Origin: Spongilla lacustris
Lineage: Eukaryota > Porifera > Demospongiae > Spongillida > Spongillidae
Reading direction: 5' to 3'
DNA: 64,000 bases
Assembly (NCBI GenBank): GCA_949361645.1
Contig: OX442416.1
Location: 3,758,629-3,822,628 of the forward strand
This document shows positions 1 through 13,185 of the stretch, one piece after another (the first letter of the stretch is position 1; each line of letters begins with the position of its first letter). The translations under genes and the position numbers were made by a program. Below the pieces are notes generated by a model. It ran no database searches, had not been told where the DNA came from, and saw only the letters and a program-made list of their open reading frames with translations.

Positions 1-663
1 GCCTATGAAAAATGTCATGCCATGCATTCGGTGTATTGTTCCTCAATGACGCGCGCGCGTCGTTTAAAGATCGAGTGCGCGTATAAAAAGCGCTTGCCTG
101 GAAAACGGTCAGCCGGCCATGCGGCCAAATTAATGGGCTAAAAATGGCGTCTGTCTAGCGTTGTGAAACATGGGGTGTCTATAAACTCCTTCAAATTACC
201 CTTACTACGTAACGTACTGCTGTAAACTCTTACATCCTGCCAGCAATAACTAATTTTCACGACTATTAAAATCGAAAAACACGTGTTTATGATTGAGAAT
301 GGCGACGGTCAGGCAGACTGCCAGAGACTGACTCTTGAAGCCACTTTTGCCTCAGAGTAAAGGAAAGGGAAGCTTGATACCGATACCAAAAAGAGGCTAC
401 TCTTGCCTCACGGTCCGCTCCATCTTCTTGAATGCCATACTTGATCGCGCAACATACTGTGACGCACCTGGTACCAGCATTACACCACTGAAATTCGTTA
501 CTGGACAACTGTGGTACGTATATATATATGGTCAAAGCAGTATCTCGTCCCCTTACTACCACTACTCCTACTTCTCCCCTTACCCCTACTCCTCCCCTTA
601 CTAGTACCTACTACTACCCCTACTCCTCCCCTTACCTACCACTACCCCTTATCTTCACCTTGC
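1..663. other. gene-free stretch at the left edge
   Basis: No convincing coding exon is visible. Around 60-110 lies a segment containing TTTAAAGATCGAGTGCGCG followed by CTTGCCTGGAAAA; a related copy occurs in inverted orientation at about 2388-2500, so both belong to one dispersed repeat. From about 530 onward the sequence becomes a CT-rich run that leads into the foldback repeat. Confidence 0.5.
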
Positions 664-1027
664 CTACTATTACCCCTACTCCTCCCCTAGTGGTAGGTAA
701 GGGGAACAGTAGGGGGAGTAAGGGGAGGAGTTGGTGTAATAGTAGATAAACATCATAAAGGGAGTAAGGGGAAGAGTAGGGGTGGTGGATAGGTAACCCC
801 TACTCCTCCCTACACCTACTCCTCCCCTTACCTATCACTACCCCTACTGTTCCCCTTATCTACTACTAAGGGCATTAGTAGGTAAGGGGAGGAGTAGGGG
901 TAGGGAGGAGTAGGGGTTACCTATCACCACCCCTACTCTTCCCCTTACTCCCTTTATCTACTATTACACCAACTCCTCCCCTTACTACCCTTACCTACCA
1001 CTAGGGGAGGAGTAGGGGTAATAGTAG
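664..1027. repeat. foldback (inverted) repeat built from a CCCCTACTCCTC-type minisatellite
   Basis: The left half is rich in CCCCTACTCCTCCCC and the right half is its reverse complement. The outermost 40 bases (664-703) pair exactly with 988-1027, and further matching blocks, with small insertions, reach the centre near 845. Such DNA could form a long hairpin. It looks like a foldback element or an inverted duplication of a minisatellite. No transposase and no clear target duplication were seen. Confidence 0.7.
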
Positions 1028-1111
1028 TGGTATGGTAACAGCCATCAAGTGTAATGATTATCTGAACCATGTAGATGTAGGAGACCTTGTTCACAATAGG
1101 GATATCAATCT

Positions 1112-1455
1112 TATGGTCCACACCCCTGTGTACTATGGTCCACACCCCTGTGTACTATGGTCCACACCCCTGTGTACTATGGTCCACACCCCTGTGTACT
1201 ATGGTCCACACCCCTGTGTACTATGATCCACACCCCTGTGTACTATGGTCCACACACACCCCTACAGGTGTACTATGGTCCACACCCCTGTGTACTACGG
1301 TGCGCACCCCTGTGTACTTTCATCCACACCCCTGTGTGCTATGGTCCACACACACCCCTACAGGTGTACTATGGTCCACACCCCTGTGTACTACGGTCCG
1401 CACCCCTGTGTACTATCATCCATACCTCTGTGTACTATGGTCCACACACCTGGGG
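1112..1455. repeat. 22-bp minisatellite
   Basis: The core TATGGTCCACACCCCTGTG recurs every 22 bases, about 14 units, with a few variants that carry an extra CACACACCCCTACAGG segment. The open reading frames over it come from the absence of stop codons in the unit and are not evidence of a gene. Confidence 0.9.
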
Positions 1456-1585
1456 ACCATAGTACTCAGTAATAAAAATCAGTTCTTTTCAGAACTGCTA
1501 CATTACAAAAGACTGACTACATATATGCCAATCTTGCTAATACATGTATTTGGTGTGTGTTTGTGTGCGGGCATCTGTATGTTAA

Positions 1586-3839
<2,254 letters not shown>

Positions 3840-4290
3840 GGGGATCAAAATACACATGCGCGGACCAAATATTTCAGACAAAATTAGTCCGGGGGGGGGA
3901 CCCGTTTTCTTCATAAAAATTGGTCTGGGGAGACCAATTCTTTGGCGGGGCCGGGGACCAAATGTTTTTGTAACAGATCCTATGCATTTTTTTTTTGTTT
4001 GCGTTCTACGTACTATACATTTTACATGTCTTGTAAAGATGGCTTATTTTAAAAAATGGGGCTTTTAGAAATTGAGGGGGGGGGGGGGGGAACGGGACCA
4101 ATTGTTCAAAGGGGACCTTTTATTTCAGCTGAAAAAAACGGAAAAACGGGAGACCAAATTTCAAAGGGGGACCAATTTTTTTTCAGAAAAAATTTCTTCC
4201 CCCCCCCCCCCCCCTCCCCAACCCGGACAATTTTTCTGAAATATTTTGTCCGGGGGGACTTTTTTGAGGGGGACCAATTGTTACATGACA
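3840..4290. repeat. degenerate repeat with GGGGACCAATTTT motifs
   Basis: The words GGGGACCAA and GACCAATTTT recur irregularly with runs of G, then runs of C (about 4200-4214), and finally inverted versions (GGACAATTTTTCTG). It reads as a decayed low-complexity or foldback repeat. No open frame with gene-like composition is present. Confidence 0.6.
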
Positions 4291-5869
4291 AATCTTATAT
4301 GGCTAGGGCGGGGTCCTCACCACCATTTCACCATTGCAATATTTTATCCCACTCCTACATGTATATAAGGCCTAATGCTGCTTACAGTATTGTTCTACAT
4401 ACCAGAGATATTATGCATTACACACTAATTCACCATCCGCATACCACGTACCTATTCATCAGCTGGGACCACATCAACCCGACTAGTCTCATCCTATCCA
4501 GAGATCATATATGATCTCTGTCCTATCTTGGACTGAGCTTTCAGCTAGAAAACTCTTCATATCATGTAAGTCATGACTTTGGTAGTTGAGGACAATTCTG
4601 AATCATGGGCGTAGACGCACATGTACATGTACAACATTAGTTGGGCGTAGCCCGACCTTCGCGTATTGGTCGAGCTACGCCCAACTAGTACACCATCGCT
4701 AGAACTACGCGTCCCCCAAATATATCGTCGTTAGGACTCGCCGCTCGACCAGCTAGCAGTCCCTCTGGACATATTCTATGTCTCTGCTTCTAGGACAAGG
4801 TACCCTATACAACATGTAAATAGCGTAGGAAGGTATAAGTATTATATGAAATGCATAGCAGTAATTTAATTATTCATACTGCATGCATACATTAGATGGA
4901 GGTGAGGGGGGAGGTGTTATAGGGTGTGGGACGATGTATTCTGTTTCCTATGTAGAAGTTTAGTGCGTGGTCGTACTGAAATATGATCATTAAGCGTCTT
5001 GAATCACGTAACTTAACTTTCTTAAATGAGCTTTTGTACCAACCCCCATTTATCCTTATGGCTTTCACAAGGACAATTTCTATCCCTTGACTCGAATTGC
5101 GCACTGATAACTGATCATGGGCCGGCCGATCGAGTTTTGCAATATGACGTGGATGCTGAACGGAGATATACGTGAGTATAGCTTCTGCTACACTAGCATT
5201 GTATTCCAGTTCCAGTAGCGTGTGTAGGTATGTTTACCCATGGCCCATGGGCGTCCTCAGGTGGGAGGGGGGCCCTTTTGGGACTGAATGGTGCCCCCCC
5301 CCCCCCCCCCCCCCCCCCCATGTAATAACATGCGCACCCCCCGCTGGCTGAATTCGCTGAAAGCGGACAGCACCCTCCCCCCACTGATCGAATCGGCGGA
5401 CACCTCACTGATTGAATCGGCCGATAGCGGACAACGCGGCTGTCAAATGGCGCCCTCTTACCCTATTCCCCTTCCAGAAAAGCTGGAAGCGTTTATGTTA
5501 CCGTGACCGTCTATACATTACATGTATGCGCAATTGCAATCAGTGTTAATTTACGTCCATGTAAACATGTATAATGCACGACTCGCTTTGTAGGTACTGA
5601 TTCACGTTTCGATCAGGATTAATATGAACCCATTACTATAATGAGGATTTACATTCACAGCTCAACAGATACATTTAAATCTAAACCAGCACACCGCAAA
5701 ACTGATGCAGCATCGCCTAGCAACACAAGTCTGTTGGAACAGAAACCTTGAAGTTTGGCTAAATGGATGTAGCTGTTATTGGAGAAGCCAAATTATATAT
5801 ATACATGTAGGCATCTGGAGCCAAATGTCTCAATAGCTGATATCTCATATCTGGCCTTCCCCCCCCCCC

Positions 5870-5900
<31 letters not shown>

Positions 5901-6292
5901 ACAATATCTGATAAAACTGCAACAGCTCCTGCATGCTATACATGTATACTGATATTGCACGTGACATCTAAACTGATTCTAAAGATCCATGGTGCAATTG
6001 TGACACCATCAGGTCTAAATTGATTGAGTTTGAGCCTGGCTACCATTGATACTATTTATGGCAGTATGGTGAGGTAATTGGCATTTTTTGGGACAGCTGA
6101 GCCCAGCTCATATACTGTTGCCTTGCATGCAGTGATGGACCTGGTGTGGATGACAGCTGGGAATTCCTGGATGGCCCAGACGAGATATTGGCAGTGCATT
6201 TAGCCATGCAGCCACTGACTTTTTGGCAAGAACAGCCAGAAGACATCTGGTATCAGCATTCAGCATTTATATAATTGTATGTGGCTGGTACA
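4291..6292. other. gene-free stretch with short inverted repeats and poly-C tracts
   Basis: A compact inverted repeat at 4639-4687 (TAGTTGGGCGTAGC facing GCTACGCCCAACTA) resembles a segment near 19166-19223. C-runs occur at about 5294-5319 and 5860-5886, the latter joined to a CA repeat. Nothing resembling a host exon was found. Confidence 0.5.
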
Positions 6293-6352
6293 AGATATAT
6301 ATATATATATAATATAATTATTATATATATAATTATAATTATATATATATAC
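6293..6352. repeat. AT-rich palindromic microsatellite
   Basis: Alternating TA with ATAATTAT interruptions; self-complementary and probably cruciform-prone. Confidence 0.85.
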
Positions 6353-6500
6353 ATGTCCCATGCTTTCTGATTGGTGCCTGCTGGTGGAGCAGAAGGGAAG
6401 TGTCTTTGTGAAGTATAAAACCATACTCGTGAATAGGAATAGCAGAGAGCCACGAGGAGGCACAATGCAGGTTCACTTGAATGCTGAAGAAATATAGGTT
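6339..6500 (-). pseudogene. retroelement-derived fragment (minus-strand copy)
   Basis: Read on the minus strand this segment contains a phrase like AIPIHEYGFILHKDT. A clearly related phrase, AIPIQEYGFALHNDT, occurs on the plus strand near 7395-7440. The two are diverged copies of one coding sequence lying among non-LTR retrotransposon debris, so I read both as pieces of that element. The exact domain is not recognised. Confidence 0.45.
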
Positions 6501-6636
6501 TGCACATACTGGGTAGATGTTAGCAGCTCTTTCTGTTGAGGAGCAGTTACTTTTTGTGCACATACATGTAATTGAGAGCAATGGTTTCAATAGGTAGAGA
6601 GGAGGATTGTTCTATGGCGTAGTACATTAGAGAGCC

Positions 6637-6716
6637 GGGGGGGAGGGGGGGAGGGGGGAGGGGAGGAGGGGGGGAGAGGCGGAGGGGGGAGGGGGGAGGG
6701 GGGAGGGGGGTGTTTG
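6637..6716. repeat. G-rich polypurine tract
   Basis: GGGAGGGGGG-type repeats over about 80 bases. Potential G-quadruplex sequence. Confidence 0.9.
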
Positions 6717-7321
6717 CAAATTAGAGACTCATCTACAGGTGCAAATTTTGGGAGCTCCTGTCAGAGAGTACTTATTATAATTTGCACTACCTTCATTGCA
6801 ATCAAAGCTGCATGCAGAAGCCTTGAGGTAAATGAGATAGCTACAGAGGCAACTTTCTACCTGCACTGATTGTGTGGGAGCTTTTGCCAACTTGATCACT
6901 TGGTAAGACTGAGTTGATGCATCTTTTACTTCTTTGCAGTTCTATTTTTTTTTATAGCGACATATAAAACAGTGCTTTGAGAAATGCTTCATAATGGATA
7001 CACTTACAATGTAGGTGATCCTTTAGGCAAAAGGGTCACCAGAGTGTGCGCATTTCTTTTTTGTAGCAGTGAAAATCATCACTTTGTCCAGGCAATTACA
7101 CTGTTCAACAATCTAGTTCATGTTTCAGATGCCATCTCTGGGACTTCTGTTAGTTCTTCTCACATACCAGTAAGAGAAATTTGTCCATGTTGGAATGATA
7201 GTGGATAATTGTTAGTTCCAAACTTCAAATTTGAAGCTGATAAGCATGCATGCAGTACATTCAATGACCATCATTGTTGGTGGCCAGGCCAGCATTCCAT
7301 TGTCCTTGAAGGATACTGTTT

Positions 7322-7738
7322 ATGCCCATGAAATCTTGCACTCTCTTTAGTGTTCAATGGAAGTTGCAAGTGAAACTGCATGGTGCTTCATCAGCTATTC
7401 CTATTCAAGAGTATGGTTTTGCACTTCACAATGACACTTTTGTGATGCCTTTTACCCCCCCAGCAGCCACCAAGCAGAAAGTGTGGGACATGCACACCCT
7501 ATGTACAAGCCTCGTGTAATAACAGATATGCTGCCGACGCATGGATAGCAATAGCTCAGTGGTTATTGCAAATGAAAGTACTCATTTTCCTCACTTGGAA
7601 ATTTTGGGAGCTCCTATTGTAGACTACTTATTTTATGCAAATGTCATTTCATCAAAGCATGCAGAAGCCTTGAAGTTGCTTGCTAAGCTAATTGAGGTAG
7701 CAATGATCAATCCCCGGGCGGCTTTCTATACCTCCTAG
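7322..7738 (+). pseudogene. non-LTR retrotransposon fragments, plus strand
   Basis: Two open stretches lie in tandem. The first (about 7322-7519) matches the minus-strand fragment at 6339-6500. The second (about 7541-7738) contains PHLEILGAPIVDYLF and IEVAMINPRAAF. It is parallel to the minus-strand segment at 10122-10397 (PNIVILGIPFGHKAF, EEVSAVDPHVAF), so it is the same part of the same polyprotein. No full-length frame survives. Confidence 0.55.
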
Positions 7739-7959
7739 GAGGAGTTTTAGCAAAGTATGCATCTTCAGTTTTTTTCTTGATATAGAGATAAGACAGTGGT
7801 CACAGTGCTTTGTGAATCACTTCATAATGGATGCTCCTCATCCCATTTGGCAACATAATGCAGTGTGATGGGCTGTGGCAAGAGCCATCTTGGCAAGGCC
7901 TCTGCCAATCTAACATTCAGTTTCCTTTGGCTCTAGGTACATTGTTTTTAGCTCACGAG

Positions 7960-8780
7960 ACATAATAATATTGCTGGATGGGACAGAGGCAAGTCGGCCG
8001 CACTGGATATCACAGTGACATCACCCACCCCTGAGTTCTTGGAAGAATAAAGCCAAATGGCTGGTGCTCTTGCACCCATGCTCCTGAAGCTCGTAAACCA
8101 CTTTCCAATGGTCCTAAATGGCAGTTGTGGAAAGGAGGCCCAGGAAATGTTTACAAGTCTGTCATCCATCAGCATGTCTTCTCAAGGTTTTGGCAGGCAT
8201 TTACGCAGGGCCCATCCGGGCAAGGGAACTCCTTCCCTCATGATTTTGTGGTGTGTGTGTGTGTGCGTGTGTGTGAATAGTGCATGCATGCATGTATGTA
8301 TTATGAATATTTAATAAATTAACCAATACAACTACTTCTGATGTTGTCAGCACAGAGTCCCTTTTTACCCGGACAACAGCCTGCTGGGTTTCTGCCCCTA
8401 ATGGCTGTGCTGCCTTTTGTTGGCCTCATAGTTGGGCCTACACCTGAATTCCAGGTTGTGATTTAATGGTGGCTAGGTATGGACACCATGGGAGGTTCCC
8501 TGTGCTCACCTTTCCCTGGATTTGCTCTTCACCCCCTTGGTCACCGTGCTCATTTACCACTATCAATAGAGGGATGTGGTCATTTGCCAGTCAGGATTGA
8601 AATGAGTAGGGTGGTAAGGAGAAGGCCATTGGCATTTCATGTCACTGTTACCTGTTACCTGTTACCTCCACTAAGTCCAGCCATTCTAGTTGAGGCTAGT
8701 CAGGTGGAAGGGCCAGCAGCCCTGCAGTGGCATAGTGTGGCCAGGGGTATACATTGCACAAATGGCGCTCCCCAGGCCAT
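7960..8780 (+). pseudogene. non-LTR retrotransposon 3'-end fragments, plus strand
   Basis: Recognisable phrases are scattered through several frames: GKSAALDITVTSP near 8000, a WWLGMDTMGGSLCS-like zinc-binding segment from about 8460, and SPAILVEASQVEG near 8685. They parallel the C-terminal region of the copy at 9180-10397, with its WWLGLDTSCGSICPLCPG segment and a downstream endonuclease-like domain. Stops and frameshifts separate them, so this is a dead copy. Confidence 0.6.
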
Positions 8781-9179
8781 GAATATGGGGGAGGGGGGGG
8801 GGGGGGGGGAAGACACAAGAGGTACCCGTTTGCATTTTCTGGTCCATTTTGGTGACCCCTCACCTCATTTCTGCACCCAGGGACATATGTCCTCCTCTCC
8901 CCACATCACTCGATATACGCTAGTGCAGTCTTGGCTGCAGAATGTATCGCAAGCACATGACATAATGACCAGAAGTGCTAAGAGTTGGGTTGGGTATGTG
9001 TCCCTATTGCTGGGGAGACCTGTGGCAACCATGGTTGAGAGGCTCAGGGCACATTTTGGCATCTCGCCTCCCTGCTGTGGGTCAATGCAAGAGCTATCCT
9101 GGCTTATCCAGCCAATAGGACCATCTAACCATAATTATAATAATTATTATACAGCAGTAGGAATGCACCCTACTATTGC

Positions 9180-10397
9180 TAATAGTCAGGGACAAAGCAT
9201 CTGGAGAGGATGGCTGTGGCGTTGGCTCAAACTAAGTTGAGGTTCAACCTACCATGTAAGGCAGCTAGGACCTCAGCCTTAGCCCTGTTGGAGCTAGTTG
9301 CAAGGTGAGAGGCCAGAAGTGAAAGGGACTCTATAGCTTCTGTCCCCCAAGCACCATATGCCTCAACCACCATGGGGACACAAACCCACCTGAGCTCCTA
9401 GCATTTGGCATCATTTTAATCATGTTTTCTTTGCTGGGTAGCTCTGGCAGCCTGACCTACTGCTAGTCCCACTACAAGTAAAATATTGGAGTTAAGCGGT
9501 GACATCACAGACAAGTCGAATGCTGCTGGCTTACCCAAAGACCAGTTGGGTACTAGGATGTCTGCAGGGTGAGTGTGGCTGTGGTCTTTGGTGAGGTCAC
9601 TTCCTGCCTCCACCTTAACACTCAGGTGGGCCCTGCAACAGGTCTCAGCAAGGGTGTCACGCAGTTTATTGTGGCGGGTTATTACATCTCCACCACGTGC
9701 ATGATGGCCAAGGGGATCAAGTACTCTCCCAGGACACAGGGGACAAATTGAGCCACATGAGGTGTCTAGGCCCAGCCACCACTTGATGGCCACCTGGAAC
9801 TCTGAAGGCTAGGGATGAAGGCCTAGCCCCTTAGAGGGAATGACTGACACCCAGCAAGATGCAGCATGACGGGAGGAGACCGCCTTGGATGATGGTACAA
9901 GTGAGATAAACAATGTAACTCTACTGCATGAATAAGGTGTTCTTGGGACAATCGACCAGCCACCAGAGAAGCTCAAAGACGCAATGTATGCAGCTGGTGA
10001 ATGTTGACTCGGGGATTGCATGCCCAGACCACCCCTGGCTAAGCTGAGCTCTACCTGCTGTCAGGCCTGATTGGAGGTGTCAACTGCCATTTACTTGGAG
10101 AAGGTTGCTCAGATGTTGTGATCAATGGCATGAAGCACGAGCAAGGTGGGCCAGCTTGCAGAATCCCGCACATTGATGTAGAAGTGAAAAGGCCACATGC
10201 GGGTCAACTGCACTTACTTCCTCTAGTGTGAGCAGAAGAGCTTTGGCCTCTTCATGTTTCTCTGAAATGAAGGTGGAGCAAAAAGCCTTGTGACCAAATG
10301 GGATGCCCAAAATGACAATATTAGGGTGCATTGATTTTTTCATTTCTGGGCTCAAAACATGTTTGCTAAATATCTGACATTTATGAAAGTTTATCAT
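9180..10397 (-). pseudogene. decayed non-LTR retrotransposon ORF with zinc-binding and restriction-like endonuclease C-terminus
   Basis: Read on the minus strand from 10397 down, the order is: an RT-region segment (PNIVILGIPFGHKAF then DPHVAFSLLHQCAGF), a SWVSVIPSKGLGLHP-like connector (about 9809-10021), WWLGLDTSCGSICPLCPG followed by RHNKLRDTLAETC, then HPADILVPNWSLGKPAAFDL, which looks like the D...D signature of a restriction-like endonuclease. A last segment (about 9180-9415, another frame) reads VVEAYGAWGTEAIESL and RAKAEVLAALHGRLNLSLV. Frames change between blocks and stops occur. The order matches the C-terminal half of REL-endonuclease non-LTR elements common in invertebrate genomes; family naming is from memory. 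Confidence 0.75.
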
Positions 10398-10433
10398 GAG
10401 ATATTAATGGTTTGTGCTTAATTATTAATTGTA

Positions 10434-10640
10434 ATGACCCATGGCCAATGGGTGATTTCTTGCATTTTTCGAAGCTCATTGTTGGAATGTGTGCTGATGC
10501 CAACATCTTTGGTTGATGTTGCAGCAACTGACCCACATGTTGGCTTTGTCTCTTGTGGCAGCTATTGCAGATTTGTCCACCTGGCTAGGGTCACCCATGC
10601 AATGAAGCTGTTTGATGATGAAGCTAAGAAGTGCTTCTTG
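10434..10640 (+). pseudogene. non-LTR retrotransposon fragment, plus strand
   Basis: Contains SLVDVAATDPHVGFV and YCRFVHLARVT, parallel to the DPHVAF...CKLAHLARA segment on the minus strand just to the left. It is a short relic in inverted orientation to the neighbouring copy. Confidence 0.55.
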
Positions 10641-10714
10641 TCTTTTTTTTGTCATCGGTACATGTCCACTGATGCCAAATTATTTATATATATCATAAAT
10701 GAATACATACAAAC

Positions 10715-11368
10715 TTACATAAATACACACAGCAAAGTTACTCTAGACAGTAAGGACCTGTAGTCGGCTCTTATCAGGGACAAATTCAATTTGCCACAGA
10801 TCTTGCTTATAATGATGGAGTCAGGCTGCCTCAGTCTTTCAGCAAGTCTAGACAGACTACATTGAGCTTCTGGTCCCCAACATCCAAAAAATTCTACCAC
10901 CAGCGGGATGCAAAATAGCTCTTGACATATTGCATTATTACTGATGTGTATATTACAAGCACGCAGTTATACCAAAGCTGCAGGCACACCCTTCTCCATG
11001 CATATCTTGCTATCAGGACATTAGCAGGACATGACTGGCTATCACCAGATGTAAGACCACACAGCAAAAAAAGTTTGGTGGATTTCACTCAAAACGGCTT
11101 ACTATATCACTCAGAATCAGGATTTGGAGTGATATAGTTGGCCGTTTCACTAAACTTTTTTTTGCTGTGCATAGCCCACCTACACTGTGACTCCCATGTG
11201 GGCCTGATGAAAAAGGCACGTAATGGCCTGGTGCCCAAGTGGGTCCAAGGCTTGGACAGAACACAGAGAACCACCAGAGGTGTCCAACCCCAACCACCAC
11301 CTTATAGAGGCATAAAGCTCCTGAGGTTCAAGGTGCAGACCCATGACAGGAGATGGAAACACAGACAA
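10715..11368 (-). pseudogene. non-LTR retrotransposon 3'-end relic split by a hairpin element
   Basis: On the minus strand, 11368-11180 reads WLGLDTSGGSLCSVQ and DPLGHQAITC (zinc-binding region). After an interruption, 11058-10900 reads CPANVLIARYAWRR (endonuclease region), and 10900-10750 reads VEFFGCWGPEAQ and KICGKLNLSLIRA (C-terminus). The order is that of the same element family as 9180-10397. The break between the first and second blocks coincides with the inverted repeat at 11059-11170. Confidence 0.65.
11059..11170. mobile_element. small hairpin element (MITE-like)
   Basis: The left end CACAGCAAAAAAAGTTT faces AAACTTTTTTTGCTGTG on the right, with inner arms ACTATATCACTC and GAGTGATATAGT around a loop near 11115. 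It interrupts a retroelement relic, which suggests insertion after that element. No certain target duplication was seen. Confidence 0.65.
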
Positions 11369-11399
11369 CTATGAGAAGCCAAAACAGAAGCCCCTAACA

Positions 11400-13185
11400 A
11401 AGGTGATAGTTGAAGAGTCTGGACTACCAGGCATTCTCTCTTATCTGCTGTGATTACGAATGAGTTGCATGTTATAGATGTAGATTTTGATGTGAACTGC
11501 TATAGCCAGATGTGGATAATGAAGCTATAAATGCAGGCTGCACATGAGTGTTGCGCATACCAAGATCCCAAAATACCTAAACTAAGCCTTTAATCAGCGG
11601 TAGAAACGTATGGCTACTGGCCTGGGGGAAAGAATGGAAAGAAGCCCAAAGTGTGTAATTTCCGTTAAGCATCCAGCTTGCTGTTAGCCAGTTCAGTCCC
11701 GAACCCAAAATGCAAATTGCGGAAATGTACGGCGACCGGCCTCGTGGGAAGGAAGTTGGCCCACGTACGTTTATGGGTACATGTAGTTGCTGCTGTTGGA
11801 ACTGTTTTAAAATAAGCTGTACATGTACATGTATGTTAATGTAATCGCAATGACCTATGTGCACATATACATGTTATATTAACAAGTTAAAGATAATAAT
11901 TTTTTTTTTAATTTATAACACATGGCTTTGAGTACAGTAGCAAATGAATCAAGAAAACGGACAACTATGCCTACCAAATAGAGTCGTCTACCCAAAGCAC
12001 TACACGGAAGCGCTTGTAGTGGACACGAGAGCGCGCGAAGAGTACGTGAAGTCAAGTCTGGGAAGAAGGCAGGGAGCAGCTGCTGTGAAGCATAATGCCC
12101 GTGAGTTGTGCACGCCTTCACCGCGCAGTCTGACATTATTGTATCGAGGGTCGGCCAGTGTTTGAGCACGCGCGCTTTTCAATCCCGTTCTCAAACGTGG
12201 TACCTGTACGTTACGCATGATATCCTGATGAACAACCAACCATATAGCTCACACCATGCAACCAAGCGATATGAATAATCCCAAATGGTTTTTAAAACGT
12301 AGAGGATTCCTTTTTGTTAAAAACCAAACCCTGGCTGGACGTTAATCATGTGTACAGGACTGAACATGTTTTTTTTTTTTTTTTTTTTTTTTTTTGCATC
12401 CGTTGGTGCTTCTACAGTGTAGATATTTCCAATTTGCAGTTTATTATCAAACAAGGTGTTGATCCTGTTCCCAGGGTAAAAACGCAGGGCTGCCAACCTG
12501 CGCAAATAAAAATATATATATGTATCTAAGACACGGTATGTGACAATGTGTCCCTTCCATTAGCATACACATGTTTATTCATTTAGGGCTTTGAACATGG
12601 ACCTTATCCTGCAACTGTTACTTGCATACCAATGACAGTGTATTGCTTAAATAATGTTAGATTTAATTAATATAAATAACATTATAGCAATTTATACACA
12701 TGTGCACAGCAAATATGCATATGAAACAAAACAAAAAAAATCATTTGTGTGCTTTCATCAGTTTGCAAGCGAAATGCATTGCATGTAAATTGTGCAGGTC
12801 AATGATTATCATTATTTTTGCCTTCTTTAGACTTCAAAATAGTTTCCCATGGTGTAAGGTCTGTTATTTTATTTAATCGATGGCAGAGTTCCATTACGAA
12901 AGACAGATTCTTGTTGCTGTTGCATGGAATTCTGTTAATGAATTAAAATAAAAAATTAGATTAGATTAAAATTATTATTATTGGTTTTCAAAATCAAAAC
13001 CAACTTTGCTGCTACTCCAGTTGTCAGCCCTATAGCCAATGACACAGTATTGTCAGTTAGAGAACTAAAAAAAAAAAGTTCATAGCTTTACATGTACCTA
13101 CACAGTCAGGCCCCAAAGCCTACATCACCTCACCTGAGTAGGGATACCCCCTCCTTTCATATATTACTTGCATGAGAACTCACCT
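11400..13185. other. gene-free 5' flank of the TPR-CHAT gene
   Basis: No convincing exon. A long T run (12370-12395) and AT-rich sequence precede the gene. Immediately before the coding start, TTCTCCTCACAG (ending about 13209) is a good 3' splice site, so an undetected upstream exon is possible. Confidence 0.45.
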
